NCBI GenBank assembly: GCA_030448055.1
Contig: JAUJNR010000001.1
Location: 1,198,791 to 1,262,790 of the forward strand
Source: Pyrinomonadaceae bacterium
GTDB lineage: Bacteria; Acidobacteriota; Blastocatellia; Pyrinomonadales; Pyrinomonadaceae
DNA length: 64,000 nt
Direction: 5' to 3'
The translations under genes were made by a program, and so were the position numbers. This document shows, piece by piece, positions 17,710 to 26,678 of the stretch. The notes beneath the pieces were generated by a model, which was given only the letters and a program-made list of their open reading frames with translations, was not told where the DNA came from and searched no databases. The stretch's first letter is position 1. The number at the start of each line of letters is the position of its first letter.

Positions 17710-17902
17710 CGAATTAAAACCCGAATACGACTTGAAAAATATGAGAGTCAGAAAAGTCGGCGAAGGTCGAAAACTGCTCAATCAAATTCAGCTTGACGTT
17801 GATGTGGCGAAGGTTTTTCCCGATTCCAACTCGGTCAACGAAGCCTTGCGCTTTTTAATGAGAATCACCAAACAACATCAAACCGAATTAAATCAAAAAT
17901 GA
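17687..17902 (+). CDS. Antitoxin partner of the BrnT-like toxin
   Basis: 71 residues. The acidic N-terminus DELKPEYDLKNM followed by a basic RVRKVGEGRK is the layout seen in BrnA-type partners. The C-terminal helix-rich part (SNSVNEALRFLM) suggests a ribbon-helix-helix DNA-binding domain that represses the operon. It overlaps both the toxin gene and the start of tatD, so the three are co-translated. Confidence 0.75.
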   Translation: MNTDALNDELKPEYDLKNMRVRKVGEGRKLLNQIQLDVDVAKVFPDSNSVNEALRFLMRITKQHQTELNQK

Positions 17903-18690
17903 TTTTTGTAGATTCTCATTGTCATATTGACGGCGAAGCGTTTGACGGCGACCGCGATGAAATTGTTGAACGGGCGAAAAACGCGGGCGTCGAAATGATG
18001 CTGACCGTCGGCACGGGAAATCCGCATAACGGCGAAATCGGGCGCGCTGTAGAAATCGCCGAACATTACGAAAACGTTTTCGCGTCGGTCGGCATTCATC
18101 CGCACGACGCGAAAGAATATGATGAAAAAGCCGAAGACTATTTGATTGATTTGGTGAAATCGTCGAAGAAAGTTGTTGCGTGGGGCGAAATCGGACTTGA
18201 TTTTCATTACGATCACAGCCCGCGAGAAATTCAGCGGGAAGTTTTCAGAAAACAGATTCGGATTGCTAAAGAAATCGATTTGCCGATTATTATTCATTCG
18301 CGCGAGGCGGACGATGAAACGGTGGAGATTTTATCGGAAGAATGCGGCGACGAAAATTTTCGCGGCGGCGTGATGCACTGTTTCGGCGGCACGGCGGCGA
18401 TGGCGCAGAGTTTAATGCAAATCGGTTTTCTAATTTCTTTCGCGGGCAATGTCACTTTTAAAAAGGCGGAGAATCTGCGCGAGGCGGCGCGCGTTGTGCC
18501 GCTCGATAAACTTCTCATGGAAACCGATTGTCCTTTTTTATCGCCTGTGCCGTTTCGTGGGAAAAGAAACGAGCCGGTGTTTGTCGTTGAAACGGCAAAA
18601 TTTTTGGCGGATTTTTATCAAATAGACTTGGAACAGTTAGCCAGCGCGACGACGGGAAATTTTCTGCGGTTATTCAAAATCAACAGTTAA
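17899..18690 (+). CDS. tatD: TatD-family metal-dependent DNase
   Basis: 263 residues, the normal length. The metal and catalytic motifs are in order: DSHCHID (4-10), WGEIGLDF (about 94-101), PIIIHSREA, MHCFGG and METDCPFLSP (about 211-220). TatD enzymes are 3'-5' exonucleases linked to DNA fragmentation and repair. It overlaps the antitoxin stop by 4 bases and ends at a strong terminator. Confidence 0.95.
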   Translation: MIFVDSHCHIDGEAFDGDRDEIVERAKNAGVEMMLTVGTGNPHNGEIGRAVEIAEHYENVFASVGIHPHDAKEYDEKAEDYLIDLVKSSKKVVAWGEIGLDFHYDHSPREIQREVFRKQIRIAKEIDLPIIIHSREADDETVEILSEECGDENFRGGVMHCFGGTAAMAQSLMQIGFLISFAGNVTFKKAENLREAARVVPLDKLLMETDCPFLSPVPFRGKRNEPVFVVETAKFLADFYQIDLEQLASATTGNFLRLFKINS

Positions 18691-18691
18691 A

Positions 18692-18730
18692 CAAAAAAGG
18701 CGAGTGTTCGGTGACACTCGCCTTTTTTGT
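18692..18730. terminator. Bidirectional terminator between tatD and the M23 gene
   Basis: AAAAAAGGCGAGTGT and ACACTCGCCTTTTTT pair around a short loop (TCGGTG), with T-runs on both strands. It serves the plus-strand tatD and the convergent minus-strand M23 gene. Confidence 0.93.
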
Positions 18731-18743
18731 TTTAACAATAAGA

Positions 18744-20741
18744 TTAATAAATAAACGCGCCGGGAACGGGTTGATCGGTCGGCGCGCCGAACGCTACGCC
18801 CGTAAAGCCTGCGGTCGTGCGTTGCAGATACCAAGTTCCGCTACGATAAACGGCGACATCGGCTCGTCCGTCGCCGTCGAAATCCGCCGGTGTCGGTTGA
18901 TCGCCTGTCACGCCAAACTGGATGCCGGTAAATCCCAATTGGCTGCGGTTCAGATACCACGTTCCGACCGACGGACGAAAGACGGCGACATCAGCTTTGC
19001 CATCGCCGTCATAATCTGCCGGAACCGGTTTGTCTTCCGGGCTGCCGAAAGCGATCCCCGTAAATCCTAAAGCGCTGCGCTGTTGATACCATACGCCGGT
19101 TGACGGTCGGAACACGGCGACATCGGCTTTGCCGTCGCCGTCGTAATCCGCCGCCACGGGTTTGTCTTCGGTTGTCCCGAAGACCACGCCGGATGTTTGA
19201 CCGTTTGCTAAATTATAAATATACCAAGCTCCGGTTGACGGTCGGAAAACGGCGAGTTCCGATTTACCATCGCCGTCAAAGTCTGCCGGAACGGGCGCGT
19301 CGGTTGCCGCACCGAAAGCGATTCCCGTAAATCGGGCTTGGCTTCGTTGAAGATACCAAGTTCCGCCGCGGTAAACGGCGAGATCAGTTTTGCCGTCGCC
19401 GTCAAAATCCGCCGGAGCGATTTTGTCGGTTGAAATCCCGAATGACACGCCTGTGAAACCGTTGGCGGATTGCTGCAGATACCACGCGCCCGAATCGGGA
19501 CGGAAGACGGAAATGTCGGCTTTCCCGTCGCCGTCGAAATCGAACGTCGAGCTGCCGAAACGAACTGTAAATGTGTGTTCGTAAGTTTGCCCTTGATAGA
19601 CATTGCGGAACTTCCAATTGCCGGTCGGCGCGTTGGCAGGAAGTGTCAGCGTCCAATACCAGTAAGAGGCGACGTAAGACTGCGGGCTGGTGTGCGTCCA
19701 GCTCTGATGAACCGAACCGTCCGGTCGAATTAAAGAGAGTTGACTTTGATGTCCGGCTTGCTGATCGCGGTAATATGAGGCGACGATTAACTGACCGCCC
19801 GGCGTGAAAACGTTTTTGGCGTTGATGATATCGGGATTCGGGCAAGACCGAAAAGACGGCGGCGCGAAGTGCGTCATCACTTTGTTAACTTTTGAATCGT
19901 GGTAGGCGGGTTGGTTGAGCCAGTAGCCGCTGGGGTTCATCGTGTTGCAAGTTCCCTGATACGGGTCTTGCAGAGCGTTCGCCGCGTTGTAAACTTCAAA
20001 ATGCAGGTGCGGTCCGGTCGAATTGCCGGAACTGCCGATAACGCCCAAATATTCGCCCTGCGTCACCTGGTTGCCGACGGCTTTCGTCGTCAGCGAATTA
20101 TTTTTAAGATGTCCGTACCACGACACCGTTCCGTCGGCGTGGCGCAGATAGACGGCGTTCCAATTATTGCTGTTAAGTGAACAGCTTCGATCAAAATTGC
20201 CGTTGGATTTGTAAATTATCTGCCCGCTCGCCGCCGCCACTGCCAGGGCTTCATTGTTGTCCATTTTATTAAACGAAAAAGGAAACGTGAACATATCAAT
20301 TCCTTTGTGGTTGTAACCAGCCGAAGTGTCGTAGGTTCGCGTGCCGCAGTTGTAATCGAGCAGTTGATTCGGAAAAGCCGGATTCTGGTCAACGAAATTG
20401 GAGATGCCGTGAAAACCGTAATCGTTGGTGACGGCGGCGTTGCCGGCGACCGGAAAGATAAAAAGCGGCGGCAGAAAAGAATTCAACTCCTGCAGTCTGC
20501 CTTCCGCCCGCAATTGATTGATGCTTTCTTGTAATTGGATTTTGATATCGGCGCGGGCTTCGTCAGTCAGGCAGACGGTATTGTCGGGAAGTTTATATTC
20601 GCCGCCGTTGACCCTCGGCACGCTGCGCGAAGCAACGTTTAAATCAGGTTGCGCGGCGACGTTTGAGAACGCGAAAAATAAAAATACCAAGAAGAGCGAA
20701 AAATAAACTTTGAATGGAATGTTTGAATGATTTGTTTTCAT
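18744..20741 (-). CDS. Secreted M23 (LytM-type) peptidase with six VCBS/FG-GAP repeats
   Basis: 665 residues. Signal peptide (about 1-30, ending VAAQ). The LytM zinc fold has HKGID (about 143-147) and GPHLHFEV (about 245-252), as in cell-wall endopeptidases. A beta-sandwich linker follows, then six roughly 47-residue repeats with the calcium-binding DFDGDGKAD loop and VFRPSTGAWY. The repeats probably form a propeller for surface or polysaccharide binding (inference). The upstream IS3 element begins 22 bases from the ATG, leaving only the ribosome-binding site (AAAAGGA). Confidence 0.93.
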   Translation of the reverse strand: MKTNHSNIPFKVYFSLFLVFLFFAFSNVAAQPDLNVASRSVPRVNGGEYKLPDNTVCLTDEARADIKIQLQESINQLRAEGRLQELNSFLPPLFIFPVAGNAAVTNDYGFHGISNFVDQNPAFPNQLLDYNCGTRTYDTSAGYNHKGIDMFTFPFSFNKMDNNEALAVAAASGQIIYKSNGNFDRSCSLNSNNWNAVYLRHADGTVSWYGHLKNNSLTTKAVGNQVTQGEYLGVIGSSGNSTGPHLHFEVYNAANALQDPYQGTCNTMNPSGYWLNQPAYHDSKVNKVMTHFAPPSFRSCPNPDIINAKNVFTPGGQLIVASYYRDQQAGHQSQLSLIRPDGSVHQSWTHTSPQSYVASYWYWTLTLPANAPTGNWKFRNVYQGQTYEHTFTVRFGSSTFDFDGDGKADISVFRPDSGAWYLQQSANGFTGVSFGISTDKIAPADFDGDGKTDLAVYRGGTWYLQRSQARFTGIAFGAATDAPVPADFDGDGKSELAVFRPSTGAWYIYNLANGQTSGVVFGTTEDKPVAADYDGDGKADVAVFRPSTGVWYQQRSALGFTGIAFGSPEDKPVPADYDGDGKADVAVFRPSVGTWYLNRSQLGFTGIQFGVTGDQPTPADFDGDGRADVAVYRSGTWYLQRTTAGFTGVAFGAPTDQPVPGAFIY

Positions 20742-20826
20742 AGTATATTGTTCCTTTTATACTGCTCCCCGTTAAGACAAAGCTGATTCAGAGTGAGTAT
20801 TCTAATAAAACAGGAGAATACTTTTT

Positions 20827-21096
20827 ATGGGAAGAGGCAGAAATTGGACGGCGGAAGAGAAAGCGAAAATTGTCGTTCAAGGGTTGAAAGGACGTGCCGT
20901 ATCTGAGATTTGTAATGAATATCAGATTCATCAAACACAGTATTACAAGTGGCGCGAACAGTTTTTGGAGAACGTGTCGAAAGTCTTTGAAACAAAAGCG
21001 CAGTCAAAAAAGGAAGAGCGACTCGAGCGTGAGAATCAAAAACTTAAAACGATGGTCGGCGAGTTAACAATAGAACTTAAAAAAAACGATTGGTAA
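20827..21096 (+). CDS. IS3-family OrfA (DNA-binding subunit)
   Basis: 89 residues. The helix-turn-helix is IVVQGLKGRAVSEICNEYQI ... YYKWREQF, followed by a leucine-zipper-like coiled segment. Near its end an A8 run (21079-21086) immediately before the stop is a typical -1 slippage site that would produce the OrfAB transposase. Confidence 0.93.
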   Translation: MGRGRNWTAEEKAKIVVQGLKGRAVSEICNEYQIHQTQYYKWREQFLENVSKVFETKAQSKKEERLERENQKLKTMVGELTIELKKNDW

Positions 21097-21884
21097 AGTC
21101 TCAGAGGCAGCGCAGCGCGGCAGTCGAAGAATCTGACCGAGCAGTTTTGCCAATTATCCGCAGACTCAAAGCGGAGCATCCGTTTTGGGGCTATCGAAGG
21201 ATTTGGGCATATTTGAGTTTTGTCGAGCGGCTGCGGATTAACAAAAAGCGCGTTTACCGACTGCTCAAAGAAAACGATTTATTGGTCAAAGGTAACGAGA
21301 GATTGAAAGCTCGCCGCGCGTCGAACGCGAGCAAACCACGTCCCGTTTGCCCGAACAATTGGTGGGGCGTAGATATGACAAAGGTTTTAACCAAAGATGG
21401 CTGGGCTTATGTCGTAGTGGTCAATGATTGGTTCACCAAGAAGATTCTCGGCGCATTTGTTGGCACTCGCAGTCGCGCTTCCGATTGGCTTGAAGCAATC
21501 AATCAGGCAGTTTGCCGACAGTTTGCTGTCGGTATTCGAGAGGCGGAAAAACTCGAATTGAATCTGATGAGCGATAACGGGTCGCAGCCGACATCTTTGA
21601 GCTTTATGCGCGGGTGTCGGCAGTTGGGAATCAAACAAGCGTTTACTGCCTATGCCAATCCGAAGGGCAATGCCGATACCGAACGCTTGATTCGCACCAT
21701 CAAAGAAGAACTGTGCTGGCTTCAAGAATGGTCATCGGTCGAGGAACTGGCAATTGCGATGGAAAAGTTTGTCGAATATTTCAACGCCAATTATTTACAT
21801 TCGGCACTTGGTTACAAAACGCCGAACGCCTTTGAAAACCAATGGTTCAAACAGAATCAAGTTACTCTCTTTGCGAAGGCTTGA
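21090..21884 (+). CDS. IS3-family OrfB (integrase core)
   Basis: 264 residues in the -1 frame relative to orfA. It has the HTH_21 region (HPFWGYRRIWAYL) and the DDE core in WGVDMTKVL, LMSDNGSQPTS and NADTERLIRTIKEE. It is likely made only as the OrfAB fusion, so the ATG-like start given is nominal. No internal stops are present, so the element may be functional. Confidence 0.94.
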   Translation: MVKSQRQRSAAVEESDRAVLPIIRRLKAEHPFWGYRRIWAYLSFVERLRINKKRVYRLLKENDLLVKGNERLKARRASNASKPRPVCPNNWWGVDMTKVLTKDGWAYVVVVNDWFTKKILGAFVGTRSRASDWLEAINQAVCRQFAVGIREAEKLELNLMSDNGSQPTSLSFMRGCRQLGIKQAFTAYANPKGNADTERLIRTIKEELCWLQEWSSVEELAIAMEKFVEYFNANYLHSALGYKTPNAFENQWFKQNQVTLFAKA

Positions 21885-21905
21885 TTAATGGGGAGCATTA
21901 CACTT

Positions 21906-21937
21906 TTAGAATTGAATAAACTTAGAATTGAATAAAC
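21906..21937. repeat. Perfect 16-bp tandem duplication beside the IS
   Basis: TTAGAATTGAATAAAC occurs twice back to back, 8 bases from the right end of the IS3 element. It may have belonged to the promoter region of the M23 gene before the insertion. The rest of the gap up to yajQ shows nothing recognisable. Confidence 0.75.
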
Positions 21938-22079
21938 CTCTTCTGAAATATAAGCCAAAACGGAAAGTGTAAAATGTCTGACAGGTTGATGAGCAATCTT
22001 TCGATTAACAGACAATATATTTTAATTTCGCAGATTGTTCAAGGAAAATTTAAGTCGAAAGAGACGGACTTGATAAAAT

Positions 22080-22577
22080 ATGGCAAAGGAAAATTCATTC
22101 GACATCGTATCGAAAACCGATTACGCGGAAATTGACAACGCGCTTAATCAAACTTTAAAGGAAGTTTCGCAGCGTTTCGATTTTAAAGGCAGCAAAGCGA
22201 CCGTCGAGCTGGCGGATAAAGATTTGATAATGTCAGCCGAAGACGAAACCAGGTTAAGGAATATGAATGATATTCTGCAATCGAAATTCATCAAACGCGG
22301 CATTTCCTTAAAGGCTTTGGATTACCAAAAAATAGAACCGGCGGCGGGCGGCAGCGTGCGCCAGACGGTGAAAATCCAGCAGGGAATTCCGATTGAAAAA
22401 GCCAAAGAAATCGTCAAATACATCAAGGACGCCAAATTGAAGGTGCAGGCTTCGATTCAAGGCGAAACCGTACGCGTCTCCGGCAAAGACCGCGACACTC
22501 TGCAGGAAACAATCGCCGCGCTCAAAGCGAAGGATTTCGGAATTGATATGCAATTTGACAATTACCGCACGAATTAA
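22080..22577 (+). CDS. yajQ: YajQ-family nucleotide-binding protein
   Basis: 165 residues, full length. It has the typical start FDIVSKTDYAEIDNAL, the FDFKGSKATVEL strand, IKRGISLKALDY and the C-terminal KAKDFGIDMQFDNYR. YajQ proteins bind nucleic acids or nucleotides, and cyclic di-GMP in Xanthomonas. The gene is 2 bases from the polyprenyl synthase gene, so they form an operon. Confidence 0.95.
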   Translation: MAKENSFDIVSKTDYAEIDNALNQTLKEVSQRFDFKGSKATVELADKDLIMSAEDETRLRNMNDILQSKFIKRGISLKALDYQKIEPAAGGSVRQTVKIQQGIPIEKAKEIVKYIKDAKLKVQASIQGETVRVSGKDRDTLQETIAALKAKDFGIDMQFDNYRTN

Positions 22578-22579
22578 GA

Positions 22580-23596
22580 ATGCAAACTTTTTCCTCAAAA
22601 TTAGCGGTTCAACCGCAGCTCGCGGCGCAAAAAATTTTCAGCCTGATCAAAACCGAGATGGCTTTAGTCGAAGCCGAGTTCGAGCGGCAGGCGAGTTCAA
22701 ACATTCAGGTTATTAATTATCTGGGCGATTATCTGCGCGCGTCCGGCGGCAAGCGCGTGCGTCCGGCGCTGCTCGTTTTATCGAATTACGCGATCGGCGG
22801 CTCGGCTTCCGGCGAAAATGTGATTCGGCTGGCGACCGTAATGGAAATGCTGCACACGGCGACGCTTGTTCACGACGATATTATTGACAACGCCGAAACC
22901 AGGCGCAACCGCCAAAGCGTAAACGCCAGGTTCGGCAATCAAGCGTCAGTGTTGATGGGCGACTGGCTGTATATGTCGGCGTTTGAAACTTCTTTGCAGG
23001 AACGCAGTCTGGAGATTTTGGATATTCTCACGCGCCTGACGCGCAAAATGACCGAAGGCGAATTGATTCAACTGACGACGCTCGGGAAATCCGATATTTC
23101 CGAAACCGAATACTTTGATATTTTAGAACGCAAAACCGCTTATCTGTTTTCGGCGTGCTGCGAAATCGGTGCGATTCTCAGCAATGCGCCGAACGATTGG
23201 CAAATCGCGCTCAGAAATTTCGGGATGAATCTCGGCACGGCTTTTCAACTCGCCGACGATCTTTTAGATTTTACGGCGGAAGAAGAAGTTTTGGGCAAGG
23301 CGGCGGGCGCGGATTTATTAGAAGGAAAATTGACTCTGCCGCTGATTCTGCTGGTCAAAAAAGAGCCGAAAGTAAAATCGGATTTAGAAAAAATTATGCG
23401 CGACGGCAGCTATCAGCATTTTTCGCGCCGGATGCTGCTTGAAAAACTCGAAGCCGCCGCGCTGTTGGAAGAAACTCGCCGAATGGCTTATACTTACGCC
23501 AGCCGCGCGATAAAAAATCTTGAACTATTGCCGAAAACAGAGTATCGTTCTGCTTTGGAAGAAATTCCGAGTTATATGATTGAACGAAACAAGTGA
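22580..23596 (+). CDS. Long-chain polyprenyl diphosphate synthase
   Basis: 338 residues. The two aspartate-rich motifs are present: LVHDDIIDNAETRR (first DDxxD, about 94-98) and LADDLLDFTAEEE (second, about 222-226). GGKRVRPALLVL is the isopentenyl-diphosphate binding region. It should build the quinone side chain (octaprenyl- or heptaprenyl-type), but chain length cannot be read safely from sequence. Confidence 0.92.
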   Translation: MQTFSSKLAVQPQLAAQKIFSLIKTEMALVEAEFERQASSNIQVINYLGDYLRASGGKRVRPALLVLSNYAIGGSASGENVIRLATVMEMLHTATLVHDDIIDNAETRRNRQSVNARFGNQASVLMGDWLYMSAFETSLQERSLEILDILTRLTRKMTEGELIQLTTLGKSDISETEYFDILERKTAYLFSACCEIGAILSNAPNDWQIALRNFGMNLGTAFQLADDLLDFTAEEEVLGKAAGADLLEGKLTLPLILLVKKEPKVKSDLEKIMRDGSYQHFSRRMLLEKLEAAALLEETRRMAYTYASRAIKNLELLPKTEYRSALEEIPSYMIERNK

Positions 23597-23711
23597 TTTT
23601 CAATTTGCGATTTGCGATTGTGTGTTATTAACGGCTGAAGGTTAATGCAAATTTTCGCGCTTCAAAATTCGAGAATCAAAATTTGGCTTTGAGGCAATCG
23701 CAGATAAACTT

Positions 23712-24377
23712 ATGGTAAACGAAGAAAATCTAGTCGCCACCTTAGAACAGAGTTTGCGACAAACCAAAAACGCGCAGAATCGCCTGATGGGACGATTGCG
23801 CGAAGTTGAGTCCGAAGCTGACAATCTACGAACCGAAATCGGGGCTTTGGAGAATAGCGCGCTGAAAACCAAAGAAGCGATTGACAGCATTCTGGCGACG
23901 ATGGGCGCGTCGAACACTTCTTGGAAAATCAACCCGAAAAAACCGCAATACGAAGAAGACGATTACCAGTTGGAGAGAGAATCGAGAAGGCACAACCAGA
24001 TAAATCTGAAAAATCAGAATAATCAGAATAATAGTCGAAACAACTCGGTCGCTTACCTTAACGATTCGCGCAACAACCATTACCGCAACAATGTTTCCGA
24101 CATCAACTCCGGCTATGAACCGAAAAACAATCGGTTCGCCGACCGCACGATTACGCAGGCTTGCACTTTGCTGCTGCGCGATGCGAGTTCGCCGATGCAC
24201 GTCGGCGAACTTTACAATCTGCTGCGCGAGGGCGGTTTTGAATTCAAAGGCAATAACCCGCAGATTTCCATCGCCGTCTCCTTAAATCGCAACCGCCGGT
24301 TTTGCAAAGTCGCGCCCGGAACTTTCGATTTGGTAATGCGCGACGCTTCACAGCGAGAACGAGAAGCGGCATCTTAA
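23712..24377 (+). CDS. Coiled-coil protein with C-terminal HARE-HTH domain
   Basis: 221 residues. The N-terminal 60 residues form a heptad-rich coiled coil. An Asn-rich low-complexity linker (about 95-135) leads to a winged-helix domain (about 145-215: TITQACTLLLRDASSPMHVGELYNLL, NNPQISIAVSL, APGTFDLV). HARE-HTH modules occur in RpoE (delta) and in chromatin or DNA-modification proteins, where they may sense DNA. Function here is unknown. Confidence 0.75.
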   Translation: MVNEENLVATLEQSLRQTKNAQNRLMGRLREVESEADNLRTEIGALENSALKTKEAIDSILATMGASNTSWKINPKKPQYEEDDYQLERESRRHNQINLKNQNNQNNSRNNSVAYLNDSRNNHYRNNVSDINSGYEPKNNRFADRTITQACTLLLRDASSPMHVGELYNLLREGGFEFKGNNPQISIAVSLNRNRRFCKVAPGTFDLVMRDASQREREAAS

Positions 24378-24515
24378 AAAGCGAAATCAGCATCAAAAAA
24401 CTTTTTCAAACGCATTTCGCATTCGTTTCAATTTTTGAATGCTTGTTTTTTACGCGAAAATAAGCCAGAATACAAGTCTAAAAAACCACGTTTATCGGTC
24501 GTTGCTGGAGATTTT

Positions 24516-26588
24516 ATGAATAATCCGTTTAATTTTCGTTTTAAAAAATCAATTTTTGCTGTCAGCTTTTTCTGTCTGGTTTTCTGTTTGAGCGAAAATG
24601 CGTTTGCCCAGAAAGTTCGGCTGCGGGCGCAAATTACGCCGGCTTGCACTGGTTCGGCTAATTCAAAATTTGCAGACATTTACGCCGACGGCAACATCGC
24701 CGTAATGGGAAGCTATTCGTGCCGCGGAGCATTCATATTTGATGTGTCGAACCCGGACGCGCCAACGCTTTCCGCCTGGTATAATCCGGGCAACAACCAG
24801 CAATTTCTCGAAGCTATCGTCGTCGGCAATCGCGGTTATTTCGGCAGCGGCAACGGCGGCGGCGTGCATATCGTTGATTTGACGAATCCGGCAAGTCCGC
24901 AGCTGCTCGGCGTCGTTAATCAGACGAGCGGCAACGGCTTCAGTTCGATTCACGAAATGGTCGTTCACGGCAATTATCTGATTGAAAATTTTAACGGATT
25001 TTCAACGAAAATTTTAAAAGTCATCAACATCAGCAATCCGGCGAATCCGGTTTTCGTCCGCGACATTAATCCGACGGAAGTCTCTTGGGTTCACGCGATG
25101 CACGTTCGCGGCGACCGTATGTTCACCTCCGGCTGGGGAAACAGTTCGGTGCGCGGCAGAACGGAAATTTATGACATCGCCAATCTCGGAACGCAGGCGC
25201 CGACGCTGCTCGGTTACATCGAAGATGCGACGAGCATCACGGCGGGAAACAGTATGCACAGCAGTTGGTCGAGCGAAGACGGAAATTATCTGTATAGCTG
25301 CCGCGAAACCAGCAACGGCAACGCCGATCTGCGCACTTACAATATCACCAATCCAGCACAGCCGCTGCTCGTCAACCGGCTCGGAATGAACGATTTGGGT
25401 TTGAATGCCGTTTCGCCGCACAATCCGGTCGTGATGGGAAATTATTTATATGTAGCGTGGTATCAAGCCGGCGTGCAGGTTTTCGATATAACCAATCCAG
25501 CCCAGCCGCGCCGAGTCGGACAATACGATTCGTATCAGCTCGCCTATCACGAAACCGAAGAATCGAAACGGCAGCCGACCGACGAGCCGTGGGATTTGTT
25601 CTGCGGCGGCGAAAGAATGCAGAACGCTTTGCCGACGAGCTACGACGGCAACTGGGCGGTTTACCCGTTTCTCGGACAGGATAAAGTTATACTCGGCGAT
25701 TTGCGAAACGGATTGCTGGTCGTTGACGCGACGAAAGTAGCGCAACCGGCGAAAAATGTCGTTTCGGATTTTGACGGCGACGGCAAAACCGATTACTCAA
25801 CCTATACGCCGACGAGCGGTTTGTGGACGGCTGAAAACAGTTCTAACAGCGCGATTAATTCAAATTATTTCGGCTCGAGCGCGGACAAAATCGTCACGGG
25901 CGATTACGACGGCGACGGTAAATCAGACATCGCGGTTTTCCGACCGAGCGACGGCGTTTGGTATATTTTAGGCAGCACGGGCGGCTTTCGCGCTCAACAA
26001 TTCGGCACAAATGGCGACATCCCCGTCGCGGCTGATTACGACGCCGACGGGAAAACCGATGTCGCCGTTTTTCGCCCGTCAAACGGCGCTTGGTATATTT
26101 CGCAAAGCAGTCTCGGTTTGCGCGGCGTTGCCTGGGGAGCGAGCGGCGACAAACCCCTCACCGGCGATTTTGAAGGCGACGGCAAAGCCGATGTCGCCGT
26201 TTTTCGCCCGTCAAACGGCACGTGGTATGTTCTGCAAAGTTCCTCAAACTTGATGCTCGCACGCCAGTTCGGACTCAGCGGCGACAAACCGCTTTCAGCA
26301 GATTTCGACGGCGACAGCCGAACCGACTATGCCGTTTTCCGACCATCAGACGGAATCTGGTATATCTTGAATTCAAGAACCGCTTCGCTGAGCGCGTATC
26401 AATTCGGCGAACCAACCGACGCGTTAATTCCAGCGGATTACGACGGCGACGGTAAAGCTGATGTCGCGGTTTTCCGACCGAATTCGAGCAATTGGTATCG
26501 GGTCAATAGTTCAAGCGGCGCGCTCGTCTCGAAAACCTTCGGGCAAAACGGCGATACGCCTTCGCCGTCGTCGGTTCAGCCGCAGTAA
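24516..26588 (+). CDS. Secreted LVIVD-repeat protein with six VCBS/FG-GAP repeats
   Basis: 690 residues from the ATG at 24516, chosen because CTGGAG lies just upstream and a signal peptide (ending NAFAQ) follows directly. The first 430 residues hold LVIVD-type propeller blades (HIVDLTNPASPQLLGVV and similar). The C-terminal 250 residues are six DYDGDGKSDIAVFRPSDG-type repeats, the same module as in the M23 protein at 18.7 kb. It is probably a surface or extracellular binding protein. A terminator follows. Confidence 0.88.
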   Translation: MNNPFNFRFKKSIFAVSFFCLVFCLSENAFAQKVRLRAQITPACTGSANSKFADIYADGNIAVMGSYSCRGAFIFDVSNPDAPTLSAWYNPGNNQQFLEAIVVGNRGYFGSGNGGGVHIVDLTNPASPQLLGVVNQTSGNGFSSIHEMVVHGNYLIENFNGFSTKILKVINISNPANPVFVRDINPTEVSWVHAMHVRGDRMFTSGWGNSSVRGRTEIYDIANLGTQAPTLLGYIEDATSITAGNSMHSSWSSEDGNYLYSCRETSNGNADLRTYNITNPAQPLLVNRLGMNDLGLNAVSPHNPVVMGNYLYVAWYQAGVQVFDITNPAQPRRVGQYDSYQLAYHETEESKRQPTDEPWDLFCGGERMQNALPTSYDGNWAVYPFLGQDKVILGDLRNGLLVVDATKVAQPAKNVVSDFDGDGKTDYSTYTPTSGLWTAENSSNSAINSNYFGSSADKIVTGDYDGDGKSDIAVFRPSDGVWYILGSTGGFRAQQFGTNGDIPVAADYDADGKTDVAVFRPSNGAWYISQSSLGLRGVAWGASGDKPLTGDFEGDGKADVAVFRPSNGTWYVLQSSSNLMLARQFGLSGDKPLSADFDGDSRTDYAVFRPSDGIWYILNSRTASLSAYQFGEPTDALIPADYDGDGKADVAVFRPNSSNWYRVNSSSGALVSKTFGQNGDTPSPSSVQPQ

Positions 26589-26616
26589 TTTTTCTTAAAT
26601 CATAAAACTCGCAGCA

Positions 26617-26660
26617 GTAGCCCAAAGTCTTAATTTTATACGTTTGACTTTGGGCTTTTT
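26617..26660 (+). terminator. Rho-independent terminator
   Basis: AGCCCAAAGTC and GACTTTGGGCT form an 11-bp stem with a 16-base loop, followed by TTTTT. It ends the LVIVD/VCBS gene. Confidence 0.88.
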
Positions 26661-26678
26661 GCTTTTATCATTGCCAAT

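Larger units (their letters stand above)
20763..21897 (+). mobile_element. IS3-family insertion sequence (IS150-like layout)
   Basis: 1135 bases between inverted ends TGCTCCCCGTTAA (20763-20775) and TTAATGGGGAGCA (21885-21897), which differ at one position. It carries overlapping orfA and orfB with a frameshift window. The flanks TTATAC and TTACAC may be a degraded target duplication. It lies between the M23 peptidase gene and whatever drove it. Confidence 0.9.

Noticed and set aside
21079-21096. A8 run ending orfA as a decay frameshift
   Set aside because: Position and -1 direction match the programmed frameshift of IS3 elements, and both ORFs are intact.
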